Shown here: positions 44,658 through 52,709 of the stretch, in pieces
Layout: each line of letters opens with the position of its first letter
Position numbering within the stretch: the first letter of the stretch is position 1
Source of the DNA: Methylococcaceae bacterium UBA6146
Lineage (GTDB): Bacteria > Pseudomonadota > Gammaproteobacteria > Methylococcales > Methylomonadaceae
Length of the DNA stretch: 64,000 nt
Direction: 5' to 3'
Assembly: GCA_002422395.1 (NCBI GenBank)
Contig: DIUY01000029.1
Span: 193,289-257,288 of the forward strand
Position numbers and translations under genes: made by a program
Notes under the pieces: model-generated
Told to the model about the DNA's origin: nothing
Seen by the model: the letters and a program-made list of their open reading frames with translations, nothing else
Database searches by the model: none

Positions 44658-47576
44658 TTAAGACGTTTTTTCTATAAAGCCAGACCACTCGAAGGCATCA
44701 AACAGACAGCCGTTATCCAACAGACTGATCAGATCGATTCCGTCAACGACATTGAACTTGGCTTGCCTCAGTATGGCTTCTGTGTGTAAATGCCACGCCT
44801 CGCGTCCTTGGGCTTTTAAATCGTAGGGAACATCACGCACCCATTTTTCATAGCACTCGACGATTTGCCCTAAAATCGCCTTGCTTTGGCTTGGATTCCA
44901 GTCGGCAATTTGCTTTGGCAGTTCTTCTAAAATCCAAGGCATGTGTTCCATTAAATGCGGTTTATAACCGTGTTCACCTAAAATAAAGTGCGAACGTTCT
45001 CCCTGATCGTCATAACTGATTTCATATCGCCGGGCAGTGCCATCCAACACCGCAAAATCAAAAGTGGCCACGGGCATTTTTACCTTATCGCCGCTCTTTA
45101 AATGGTTAAAATGTACAAGCTGTTCAACACCTATTGGGCGGGACGTGCTTATTACATGTGGATGCCATATATCAGGCCGTTTAGAGTCGCCTGTACCTGT
45201 ATTGACGTTCCAAACCACCTTGCCTTGAGGGGTTTGCCAATGTAAATTCCGATCCTGCCCGTTGGTCTGAGTATTAAGCAAAGTCCATTCTTGTGCAGGC
45301 AAACATCGTTGTTCCATCCGGCGTAAGGCATCAATCGCCACATATAGTGGAAACTTTTCCTTGAAGATCAGCGCGGATAATTGTGGCGCAATGCCCCCTC
45401 GCACCTTAGCTAAGCGACTGCTTAACGTTTTTTGCAGTTTAAGCAAAACTCCACGTGCATCTTTTGCGGCAACAATGACCCGAAAGCCTTGGGCATCTAG
45501 CGAAAGCGGAATGGCATAGCCTTCGGTATCCGCGGCGATGATACTTAACAGATCAGACCAGAGTGTTCGCAGGTCGTCCCAAGTGCGTGCCAATCGTCCC
45601 GGCGAAGCATGTTTACGCATGCCAAACAGCAGTAAACTATCCCCCACATGACGGGATAAGTTTTCCGGCACATATTCCTTAAGAAAGAAATTTTCAGCAA
45701 CTTCAATACACTTTCCGCCAGAGTGCGGATTCAATGAACGGCTGTCTTTGTTGTCATTTTTGCCTTCATGTGGATGAAAATCTAACCAGTAATTGTCACC
45801 GAGCAAAGTTCGTGCAGCGGCGGCTTCCTTTTTAGTGATGGTTTTTTTAAGCGTATCCTCACTCGCTTCCGGCAATAACCTTTGCCAAATGCTTTGCAAA
45901 AAATCGCCTGCTGATGCAGCGGTTTTAAGGTTGTCTTTGATGTCTGTTATGTCTGCAAGCGGACGCGCAAGCTGAGTAATAAACGCTTCACCACTGGCGA
46001 ATTTTTCGGCATCAACCCGGACTGATAGGAGCACTACACGGGCATTGCCCTTCCCATTACGGGCCTGGCGAAGATTTTGTATGTTAAATGTTTGCGGGAC
46101 AAAGCCAAAATGACCCTGGTAGGCTTGTCGCCAACGGTGATTTTGTTGATCTTGTTGTACCAAGTTAACGCAAAAGTCGCACCAGCCTTGCGGTAACTTA
46201 GTGTCATCATCGTCTAAACCAGACTGATAGATCTCTAATTCACGGGCGACACCAGGACGTAAACCGCATTGCGGACATATTTGCACCTGTTCGCCTTGGG
46301 TGTTTTTCTTCTGCCAAATTGCTTTTAACTCGCTTAGACCGGCCTGTAATAGCAATTCATTTTGGCCTTGCGCTTCATGGGCAAGCACTTGATGGTAATC
46401 GGTCAAATACAAGGCAGGTTGTGTCCAGGCGACGCGCACTGCTGTGCCAATACCTAACGGGGCAACTTCCTGCAACACCTTATCTTGTAGCATCTGAATA
46501 ATATGCTGTTGAAAAAGCTGATCTGAATTGTGCCCGTCATTTTCCCCCTCATAAAAAGCAGGGACGGCTAACACCACGCCATAATCGTCTTGGTAAATGA
46601 TATTGCCGATGGGATAGTCAATTTCCAAGAGACATCGCAAGCCAGCAAGCACTTTGTCTTTTTGTAATGACAGCGATGAAAACAAGATGGGTTTAAGTGC
46701 CCCTTGCGTCAGTGATAACCAGTCCCAACGGATACCCAATAAACGAAAACGGACTCTACCTAACTGCGCCTCATCGAATAAACCACAGTCTGTTTCCGAT
46801 GTCGATTGTAAATGGCTAAAGTCTTCACGCAAGACACATTCGGCGACCGCCGCCTTAAATAAACTGGCGGCGGAAAAGCTGTGATGCCAAAGGCTAACAT
46901 CATTAGTAGGTCGCCTAGTTTCGCCTAGCGCAAATTGGAATTCTGATTCAATCGCGTTGACCACTCTAGCACGCGTTTTAGTGACATTTTGCCACGCCTT
47001 ATTCTTAAATAAGAGGCCAGGCAAACACTCGGCAATGCGCTGCCAAATAGCCGCCAATTGCTCAGGGCCGTAGCTTTCTAATTCATGTCCAAAACTGTCT
47101 GCTATGAAGCCTTTTTTAACGTCTTGTTTACTTGATTTTGTCTTGCCAGAACCTTTGTCCAGCGCAGAATCACGCGTGTCGGCGCCAAACGAATATAAAT
47201 CACCTAATAGTGTAAAGCGCCCTTCGTCTAACTTAGGGTTAGCATGATGTTGACGTAACGCATCCCCTAAGCCATGTGCCTGAACAGTCTTATCAGCAAT
47301 CCATGATGAAGGAATTTCTAAGCATTTAGCCCAGCCAGCATGATATTTAATATCTTGTAGCCAAGCTTCGGTATTGCTTTCAGGGTAAGCCCGCCAGTCT
47401 TCCAAAATAGCACCGTGAGCTGCACCAATACCATAAGCCTTAACACTATCAGTTAAATTGACACAACCATCACCATCCATGCCTTCTTTTGCAAACTCTG
47501 GACGTAGCTTGCCCAAATCATGCAGCAATCCAGAAATTTCTGCCGCTAAAATCAAATCCCGTGCCTTATCGTCCAT
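44658..47576 (-). CDS. csx11: Cas10/Csx11-like large subunit with HD but without GGDD
   Basis: 972 residues. HD nuclease motif at His19-Asp20 (LLHDLGKL). A zinc-binding pair lies in the middle (CPQCGLRPG...WCDFC). The polymerase/cyclase-like palm is recognisable by the LARTWDDLRTLWSDLL and LSALIFKEKFPLYVAIDALRRME flanks, but the loop that should read GGDD reads AAKDA (about 703-707). Loss of cyclase residues with a kept HD domain is typical of the subtype III-C large subunit. It is therefore predicted not to make cyclic oligoadenylate. Strong GGAGGT ribosome-binding site; overlaps the upstream RAMP gene by 11 bases. Confidence 0.8.
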   Translation of the reverse strand: MDDKARDLILAAEISGLLHDLGKLRPEFAKEGMDGDGCVNLTDSVKAYGIGAAHGAILEDWRAYPESNTEAWLQDIKYHAGWAKCLEIPSSWIADKTVQAHGLGDALRQHHANPKLDEGRFTLLGDLYSFGADTRDSALDKGSGKTKSSKQDVKKGFIADSFGHELESYGPEQLAAIWQRIAECLPGLLFKNKAWQNVTKTRARVVNAIESEFQFALGETRRPTNDVSLWHHSFSAASLFKAAVAECVLREDFSHLQSTSETDCGLFDEAQLGRVRFRLLGIRWDWLSLTQGALKPILFSSLSLQKDKVLAGLRCLLEIDYPIGNIIYQDDYGVVLAVPAFYEGENDGHNSDQLFQQHIIQMLQDKVLQEVAPLGIGTAVRVAWTQPALYLTDYHQVLAHEAQGQNELLLQAGLSELKAIWQKKNTQGEQVQICPQCGLRPGVARELEIYQSGLDDDDTKLPQGWCDFCVNLVQQDQQNHRWRQAYQGHFGFVPQTFNIQNLRQARNGKGNARVVLLSVRVDAEKFASGEAFITQLARPLADITDIKDNLKTAASAGDFLQSIWQRLLPEASEDTLKKTITKKEAAAARTLLGDNYWLDFHPHEGKNDNKDSRSLNPHSGGKCIEVAENFFLKEYVPENLSRHVGDSLLLFGMRKHASPGRLARTWDDLRTLWSDLLSIIAADTEGYAIPLSLDAQGFRVIVAAKDARGVLLKLQKTLSSRLAKVRGGIAPQLSALIFKEKFPLYVAIDALRRMEQRCLPAQEWTLLNTQTNGQDRNLHWQTPQGKVVWNVNTGTGDSKRPDIWHPHVISTSRPIGVEQLVHFNHLKSGDKVKMPVATFDFAVLDGTARRYEISYDDQGERSHFILGEHGYKPHLMEHMPWILEELPKQIADWNPSQSKAILGQIVECYEKWVRDVPYDLKAQGREAWHLHTEAILRQAKFNVVDGIDLISLLDNGCLFDAFEWSGFIEKTS

Positions 47577-48936
47577 CTATACCTCCTGCAATCCATTCAG
47601 CCAAGCCTAACCAACTACCAATACCCGTTTCTACTTTTTCATCAATGGGCCATTGAGGTGTCTCCAGTTCAGGCGCACTCTGATTTTGTTTAACCTGTTT
47701 GCATCCCTCTGTTTGCCAATAAGCCAATGCTTTTGCATAACTATTTTGCATCTGTTGGATTTGGCTGGCTTTACTGTTCTTAGCTTTCTCTAACATTTTG
47801 AACACCTTACTTTTCGCTTTGCCTTGGCTATCCCGATATTCATTATCCAATTGTTGGATTTTTTCATCCAAGTCTTGTGTCATGTGCTGCAATAGTTTTT
47901 CCAGCGCGGCTTCATCAATTAATTGCTCTTGAGCATCAAGGAATTTCTCATAATGGGCTGGAGGTAATTTGGCAGCCATTGGCAATGGTTTTGATGCCGT
48001 TGGCTTTGATTGCACAGCACTTGAATTGGCCATACCTGACCAGCCGACCGTTTGCAGGGTAACTTTTTCAATTTGGATTTGCCCATAACCGGCTAAACGT
48101 TTTGCGCCTAATCCAAGCGCAGGCCACCAATGGGCGACAGCGGCAAGCCACCGTGCCAAGTCCTGGCGGACAATAGCCTCTGAACTCTCCACTGTACCCA
48201 ATGGGTTAAAATAAACGACCTCCAGAATAGTTGATTGATCAGGAGCAATGGCTTCCATTTGTATAGGCTTTTCACCTGTGCCTGTTTCAGGGTTACGTTT
48301 ATTGATCACCAAAAATTGTATTTTTTGAAACCAAGCAGGAGAAAAGTGCAGCCGTCCAGCTTGATGCTTTTGGCAACCAGGAGCATATTCGGCACCATCA
48401 TCAGCCAAACCAAATAAGCGCCGTGCTGAAGCGTCTTGCTGCCGATAATGATCGGTGCGATTAGCTTCGTTTTCAGCTAAATCATACGACATGGGGAACG
48501 CACGCTGATAGGCATCAGCCGCCAAACCTTTCAGCCCAGCAGCCGACAAATAGGGGCTGCCAAAGATATGATCTTTACGTACTGGATTATCAATTAAATA
48601 AAAAGGCTCATCATCTCTGGTCAGCAAAGGGCTGGTCAGTTTAAATTCCAACAATAAGCGTGCGCTGTAACGGGGAAACCCTCCCAGTGCGTCCTGCTTG
48701 TCGTGTTTACTGGTGTTAAGATCAAAACTGCTGATAAATTGCCGTGTTTCTAAAACACTATGCTCGCCTTTTTCTTTCATAGGACTTTGAATAGCATGAC
48801 CTTGTATATATTCGCGGCGTTTTTCTGTCAATTGATCGTTATTGGTGACAGATTTTCGAGCTAACGCCAGTTGCTCCTGCCAATTACCACTATCCGGACG
48901 GATTGTTTCATCAGCCATATAATCAAAACTAGGCAT
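47566..48936 (-). CDS. RAMP Cas7-like subunit (Cmr6-like) with coiled-coil extension
   Basis: 456 residues from the ATG at 48934-48936, chosen because AGGAG stands upstream; an in-frame ATG at 49035 lies inside cmr1. The first 330 residues are a RAMP domain (YSARLLLEFKLTSPLLTRDD, then SPYLSAAGLKGLAADAYQRAF and GLGAKRLAGYGQIQI). The C-terminal 120 residues are a highly charged helix (EKFLDAQEQLIDEAALEKLL, KVFKMLEKAKNSKASQIQQM), probably coiled coil, which is unusual for Cmr6. In the complex it should sit near the 3' end of the crRNA. The extension could dock an ancillary protein. Confidence 0.7.
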   Translation of the reverse strand: MPSFDYMADETIRPDSGNWQEQLALARKSVTNNDQLTEKRREYIQGHAIQSPMKEKGEHSVLETRQFISSFDLNTSKHDKQDALGGFPRYSARLLLEFKLTSPLLTRDDEPFYLIDNPVRKDHIFGSPYLSAAGLKGLAADAYQRAFPMSYDLAENEANRTDHYRQQDASARRLFGLADDGAEYAPGCQKHQAGRLHFSPAWFQKIQFLVINKRNPETGTGEKPIQMEAIAPDQSTILEVVYFNPLGTVESSEAIVRQDLARWLAAVAHWWPALGLGAKRLAGYGQIQIEKVTLQTVGWSGMANSSAVQSKPTASKPLPMAAKLPPAHYEKFLDAQEQLIDEAALEKLLQHMTQDLDEKIQQLDNEYRDSQGKAKSKVFKMLEKAKNSKASQIQQMQNSYAKALAYWQTEGCKQVKQNQSAPELETPQWPIDEKVETGIGSWLGLAEWIAGGIDGR

Positions 48937-49948
48937 GATTGACTCCTGCCAAATGCGCCAACCAAGGTAGTAATGCACTCCCACTGGGCGGACTAATTTC
49001 AATGAAACGAGTATGAATGACGTTAGTAAAACCATCTGGCGTATTTTCTAATGCGGCTTGCAAGCGTTGCATAATCATGTCGTATTGTTCTAAAAACTTA
49101 ATCGGATCAGTATGAGGAATTATTCCCCAAATGCGTATTTCGCTGGACTGACTATCAATTGGGTAAGCTGCTGAGATGTTGATAGCGCTGCCAAATTTCC
49201 CTAATTTGCCAAATAAATAATGGCGTAAATCTTGTTCGCCGTTTTTTCTAAATTGATTACGTAAATAAGGGCGCCATATCAGTCCCTGTTCCAAACGTGT
49301 TTTCATATCATCGGCACAGCCATTGAAATGCAGACGGGCAAGAAATGCGTGGTGCAACCCAGATGAGTCAGCAATAGCAGCATGGGGAGGGGGTGGCATA
49401 TATTCCATATCCATTTGAGGAAGATGTTCACAAGCTAACACACCTAATCCGAATTGATCTTTAGCACCAAACGTAGCCCATCGGACTTGAATCCGCAACG
49501 CCAACAATAACAACAGCCAATCGGCATCGCTTATGCCCTGACGAGTTAAGGTCAATTGGCAATTGCCAATGAGGGCTTGATTGAAATACCAAGCGCTTTT
49601 TTTATTGTCCTCTCGAGCGATTTCAATTGTGGGTGGTAATCTGATTGGTTTTAAACCGCCGCCATCCCACCGCACCGCCACCTGCTTGGCATGGGTGTCA
49701 TCTCTGTTCACGTTACCCCACACCCGCTCTTCAAACGCCCTATCGCCTAACGCCCTAGCGACCAAACCGGACCAATGGCGGATACTGCCCAGCAAGCCCG
49801 AAGGGTGCAGTTGCTCGCCGTGTTGGCCGATGCCCCCCGTGTACAGTGGGGTAAGTGTCGTCAAATTAAAAACCGCAGCTTCCGGTGTTTGTATCGTCCC
49901 CAGTGGCATCACATTCTCCCGATGGTTACCTTGTTGATAAATTCCCAT
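48929..49948 (-). CDS. cmr1: Cmr1-like RAMP subunit
   Basis: 339 residues from the ATG at 49946-49948 (GCGAGG upstream); an ATG at 49981 is possible but has no such site. FNLTTLTPLYTGGIG followed by LHPSGLLGSIRHWSGLVARAL is the Cmr1 pattern, with Trp near the end of the first helix. Cmr1 captures target RNA at the 3' side of the complex. It is the first gene of the seven-gene cmr1-cas6 operon and overlaps the next gene by 8 bases. A two-box promoter candidate lies about 60 bases upstream (50008-50033). Confidence 0.85.
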   Translation of the reverse strand: MGIYQQGNHRENVMPLGTIQTPEAAVFNLTTLTPLYTGGIGQHGEQLHPSGLLGSIRHWSGLVARALGDRAFEERVWGNVNRDDTHAKQVAVRWDGGGLKPIRLPPTIEIAREDNKKSAWYFNQALIGNCQLTLTRQGISDADWLLLLLALRIQVRWATFGAKDQFGLGVLACEHLPQMDMEYMPPPPHAAIADSSGLHHAFLARLHFNGCADDMKTRLEQGLIWRPYLRNQFRKNGEQDLRHYLFGKLGKFGSAINISAAYPIDSQSSEIRIWGIIPHTDPIKFLEQYDMIMQRLQAALENTPDGFTNVIHTRFIEISPPSGSALLPWLAHLAGVNHA

Positions 49949-50007
49949 GATGGGCCTCGCTGATTGGGCAACAACCGTCAAAGCCCAAAGCAGTGCCCTT
50001 CCCTCTT

Positions 50008-50033
50008 GTTGACGGCGGTTATCGGGCCGTTTT
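50008..50033 (-). promoter_or_regulatory. two-box promoter candidate for the cmr1-cas6 operon (element D)
   Basis: Reverse strand: TTTTTAAAAC (AAAAC at 50029-50033), 14 bases, then CGTCAAC (50008-50014). The N14 spacing and the GCCC...ATA.CCGC interior match element C on the other strand of the same intergenic region. AAC...CGT boxes resemble promoters of ECF-type sigma factors, although ECF spacers are usually 16-17. The predicted transcript start would be about 50 bases before the cmr1 ATG. Confidence 0.5.
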
Positions 50034-50211
50034 AAAAATTATTTGAAAAAAATTCTATCCCTCCCTTTGCCTGGGCGGCCCAACCGGGCGGCTGTTGGCG
50101 TTTGGCCCGCGTTTTAATCCGGCCAAATCAAACTAAATTTCAAAAGGCCGGGGGCGTGGCCGTGTTGGATATAAAGGGATACGGAAACGCCACGCCGCCG
50201 AAATAACTTTT

Positions 50212-50236
50212 CAAACTGCTCTTTGGCCGCCGTAAA
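50212..50236 (+). promoter_or_regulatory. two-box promoter candidate (element E)
   Basis: CAAAC (50212-50216), exactly 14 bases, CGTAAA (50231-50236), followed by AGGATAGG, recalling the AGGTTAATAAGG after the second box in elements A and B. It points forward, 260 bases ahead of the coiled-coil gene at 50493, and could make a long leader or serve as a tandem promoter with element C. The other sequence of 49949-50492 shows no gene. Confidence 0.4.
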
Positions 50237-50375
50237 AGGATAGGTAAGGGCGGAAAAAAAGCGGCAATATTAACCCACCCATTGAAATACACCAAAAACA
50301 TGTCGCTCCTCTGACCCTGGCATTAAGTGGGGCAACACGAAAAAAAAAGGCTGTCGCGGTACCAGAAAGTTTTTT

Positions 50376-50400
50376 AAAACCCGCCCTATACCGCCGTAAG
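50376..50400 (+). promoter_or_regulatory. two-box promoter candidate for the coiled-coil gene pair (element C)
   Basis: TTTTTTAAAAC (AAAAC 50376-50380), 14 bases, CGTAAG (50395-50400), then TATTGATAAG. It matches elements A and B in both boxes and in spacing. The ATG of the first coiled-coil gene is 93 bases downstream. Confidence 0.5.
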
Positions 50401-50492
50401 TATTGATAAGACGAGACTAATTCATTTAATAAAAGTGGTCGGGGCGGCTGTAAATTTTCCCCGTTCTATTCTGATTCAAACAAGAGACTGAC

Positions 50493-51029
50493 ATGTTAAA
50501 AACTGCATTGATGAGTGTTGAAACGATGGGCTTAAGCTCGGCTTATTTACCTATAAGCCAAGGCTTAGGCGGCCTGTTGGCAAACTTCAACCCGCTAGGC
50601 TCATTGTCCGAAGCGTATAGCCGGACATTGGCTTACCGGCTCGAAACCAAACGGCTGGATGCCGAACTGGCACAAATGCGCCATCAAGCCGACTTGGCGC
50701 ATGACCGTATCGACAAAACCTTCCGTGAACACATGGGGAAATTGTTGGAAAAGAGGGCGGTCATCGACTGCTATGTGGATACGCTGCAAAAAGAACTAGG
50801 AGAGCGTCGTATTGAACGGCTAGAACTGCTCAGCATGGCTAGAGACGCCACCGCGCACATGCTTTCCCCTGGCATTTCCTTGGAAGAGCGCCAATTGTGC
50901 CGGGAATTCGTCACCGTCTTGACCGCACAACTGTCAGCACTAGGTAACCAGGGCAACCAAAACCTAAAAGGGCTGCTGGATATCCTGTCGCAAGCGCCAG
51001 CGCCCAACCAAGCCCTATTAACCCGTTAA
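50493..51029 (+). CDS. coiled-coil protein of unknown function, CRISPR-locus accessory 1
   Basis: 178 residues, not recognised. Residues about 45-125 form a long charged helix (YRLETKRLDAELAQMRHQAD... LLEKRAVIDCYVDTLQKELGERR), probably coiled coil; no membrane segment. It lies divergent from cmr1 and 16 bases before a second coiled-coil gene, between the cmr operon and cas2-cas1. Element C sits upstream. The heptad-rich build and position suggest a structural or adaptor role linked to the CRISPR system, but this is inference. Confidence 0.65.
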   Translation: MLKTALMSVETMGLSSAYLPISQGLGGLLANFNPLGSLSEAYSRTLAYRLETKRLDAELAQMRHQADLAHDRIDKTFREHMGKLLEKRAVIDCYVDTLQKELGERRIERLELLSMARDATAHMLSPGISLEERQLCREFVTVLTAQLSALGNQGNQNLKGLLDILSQAPAPNQALLTR

Positions 51030-51045
51030 ACACCGGAGCTATTTT

Positions 51046-51645
51046 ATGTGGATATTACTGCCCATTGCTGGATTGGTTGTCGCAGGCATTGCCGCGCTGG
51101 TTTCCAATGAAGAAACTGAAGCCCGCAACAACTGGGAGGACAAACATAGCCAAGTCGAAGACGAAGTGCGCCGCCATCGGCAAGACATCGAAAACCATTT
51201 GTCCCAAAACAGGCAGACTTACGACTTCCACACCCTCAATGAAGCCTATTATGCTTCGTTCCGGGCCGCTGACACTGCCTACAGCTTACTCAGGCAGTGT
51301 AAAACCAGCTTGTGGGCGATGAAAAAAATGCTCGCCGCCACCGACCAAAAACGCTACGAACTCAAAGCCGAATTGCAACAAAAATTGCCTGACGCTTGCA
51401 AAGCAGAAAAGATCGCTGAGTTGCGCAACCTTACCCAGTTCAAATTGGCGGTCATGAAAGACTTTGGCCACATGTTAGAACAAAAATGGGTGCTTTACGA
51501 CGAAGTCAACCGCCTCAACCAACAAACTGAAGCACTCAAGAAGACTATCGGTGAACGCTGCGGGGCCAAAGGCCAGATCTGGCACTGTAACCTGCAACAG
51601 CGGGTGGCGGCGCGGCGCACCCCACAATACGCCCAATCCGCCTGA
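51046..51645 (+). CDS. membrane-anchored coiled-coil protein, CRISPR-locus accessory 2
   Basis: 199 residues. An N-terminal transmembrane segment (WILLPIAGLVVAGIAALV, residues 2-19) is followed by a largely helical charged body (EDKHSQVEDEVRRHRQDIENHL; LYDEVNRLNQQTEALKKTIGE). It should sit in the inner membrane with the coiled coil in the cytoplasm. GGAGCT precedes the ATG. Cotranscribed with the gene at 50493. I do not recognise a family. Confidence 0.65.
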   Translation: MWILLPIAGLVVAGIAALVSNEETEARNNWEDKHSQVEDEVRRHRQDIENHLSQNRQTYDFHTLNEAYYASFRAADTAYSLLRQCKTSLWAMKKMLAATDQKRYELKAELQQKLPDACKAEKIAELRNLTQFKLAVMKDFGHMLEQKWVLYDEVNRLNQQTEALKKTIGERCGAKGQIWHCNLQQRVAARRTPQYAQSA

Positions 51646-51664
51646 CGGGCTCATTATGGCTCAA

Positions 51665-51684
51665 GCCAGCCAAGAATGGCTGGC
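51665..51684 (+). terminator. hairpin after the coiled-coil genes
   Basis: A perfect 7-bp stem GCCAGCC/GGCTGGC with a 6-base loop lies 20 bases after the stop at 51645. There is no U-tract, so termination is uncertain. Confidence 0.4.
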
Positions 51685-51720
51685 GACACCCAGAGTATCT
51701 CTGTCAAACCACCTACTTTT

Positions 51721-51819
51721 GTAATTATTCACCTCCCCCTTTGAAAAAGGGGGATTGAGGGGGATTTATTTAAAAAATCTCCCCTAACCTCTCTTTTTCA
51801 AAGAGGGGACTGAATAACC
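51721..51819. repeat. MITE-like palindromic repeat, copy 1
   Basis: About 98 bases beginning ATTATTCACCTCCCCCTTTG and ending CAAAGAGGGGACTGAATAA; the ends are imperfect inverted repeats and the interior has further complementary G-rich and C-rich parts. A near-identical copy lies at 52270-52366, and the pair flanks the YkvA-like gene. Such elements resemble non-autonomous transposon derivatives. Confidence 0.8.
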
Positions 51820-51861
51820 ACCTACTTTTAAACGTACCTCCACCTTTTTTGGGAACAAACC

Positions 51862-52203
51862 ATGTCCGAACGCATTATTCCTGACAATCTCTACTCTGAA
51901 AACGCCTTTTGGGGCAAACTCAAAAAGTATGCCGTCAAATTGGGCAAGGAACTCATGGAAAAAGCCTTGTGGCTGTACTACGTAGTCCAAGACCCAGATG
52001 TGCCAATGAGGGTCAAAACAAAGATATACAGCGCCTTGGGCTACTTAATTTTGCCTATGGACGCGATCCCGGACACCATCCCCGTGGTGGGTTACAGTGA
52101 TGATTTGGGCGTGCTGACAGTCGCTGTGGCCAGCGTCATCATGTACATCACCCCTGACATCAAGCGCAAAACCCAAGAACGGCTGGATATGTGGTTTAAC
52201 TAA
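51862..52203 (+). CDS. YkvA/DUF1232 family membrane protein
   Basis: 113 residues. The family core VKTKIYSALGYLILPMDAIPDTIPVVGYSDDLGVL (about 55-90) matches DUF1232/YkvA, small proteins with one hydrophobic helix and the conserved P-D-I-P-xxG-x-x-D-D motif. Function in general is unknown. It sits between two copies of a MITE-like repeat and may have been brought in with them. No AAAAC-N14-CGTAAG element is seen upstream, unlike the coiled-coil genes. Confidence 0.85.
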   Translation: MSERIIPDNLYSENAFWGKLKKYAVKLGKELMEKALWLYYVVQDPDVPMRVKTKIYSALGYLILPMDAIPDTIPVVGYSDDLGVLTVAVASVIMYITPDIKRKTQERLDMWFN

Positions 52204-52247
52204 GGAACGGGCATAAAATAAGTGAGGCAATGACCCGCTAGAGCTTG

Positions 52248-52264
52248 CAGGTTTTAAAAACCTG
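52248..52264. terminator. short AT-rich hairpin
   Basis: CAGGTTTT and AAAACCTG form an 8-bp inverted repeat with one unpaired base, 45 bases after the YkvA-like gene. A 10-bp relative (57483-57505) occurs elsewhere in the window. It may be a terminator or part of a small repeat. Confidence 0.4.
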
Positions 52265-52269
52265 AAAGC

Positions 52270-52366
52270 GTAATTATTCACCTCCCCCTTTGAAAAGGGG
52301 ATTGAAGGGGATTTATTTAAAAAATCTCCCCTAACCCCTCTTTTTCAAAGCGGGGACTGAATAACT
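52270..52366. repeat. MITE-like palindromic repeat, copy 2
   Basis: Near-identical to the copy at 51721-51819, in the same orientation, with a few substitutions and one G missing in the first G-run. The two copies share the TTATTCA...TGAATAA ends. Confidence 0.8.
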
Positions 52367-52422
52367 ACGAAAGCGCTTAATCCAGCAAGTTATTTCTTGC
52401 CCGTTCCTCAAGGAGAAGCACA

Positions 52423-52707
52423 ATGTCCCCAACCAACGCATCGGCACTCTTAGTGGCCTATGACATCAGCGATAACCGCAAACGCCGCAATTTGTTCAAC
52501 CATCTTTCCGGTTATGGGATGCCGTTACAAGAATCATTGTTCTATTGCCAACTCAGCAGTGCCAAACAACGGCGGAAACTCAGCCGTGAATTAAACCAGT
52601 TGCCGCTGGAGGCCAATGACCGCCTGCATTGTTTTTTAATTGATGCGGACCAGACCGCCTTGCTGTCACCTTCCCCCTTAACTACCCAGCAATGGGTTGC
52701 CGAGTAA
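52423..52707 (+). CDS. cas2: CRISPR-associated endoribonuclease Cas2
   Basis: 94 residues. ALLVAYDISDNRKRRNLFNHLSGYG is the ferredoxin-like Cas2 opening with the metal-binding Asp, followed by PLQESLFYCQLS. It forms the Cas1-Cas2 integrase. AAGGAG precedes the ATG. It lies before cas1 with a 2-base gap, the reverse of the common cas1-cas2 order. Confidence 0.92.
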   Translation: MSPTNASALLVAYDISDNRKRRNLFNHLSGYGMPLQESLFYCQLSSAKQRRKLSRELNQLPLEANDRLHCFLIDADQTALLSPSPLTTQQWVAE

Positions 52708-52709
52708 AA

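Noticed and set aside
48937..49035. Longer start for the Cmr6-like gene
   Set aside because: It lies in the cmr1 coding region and lacks a ribosome-binding site, while AGGAG stands before the ATG at 48936.
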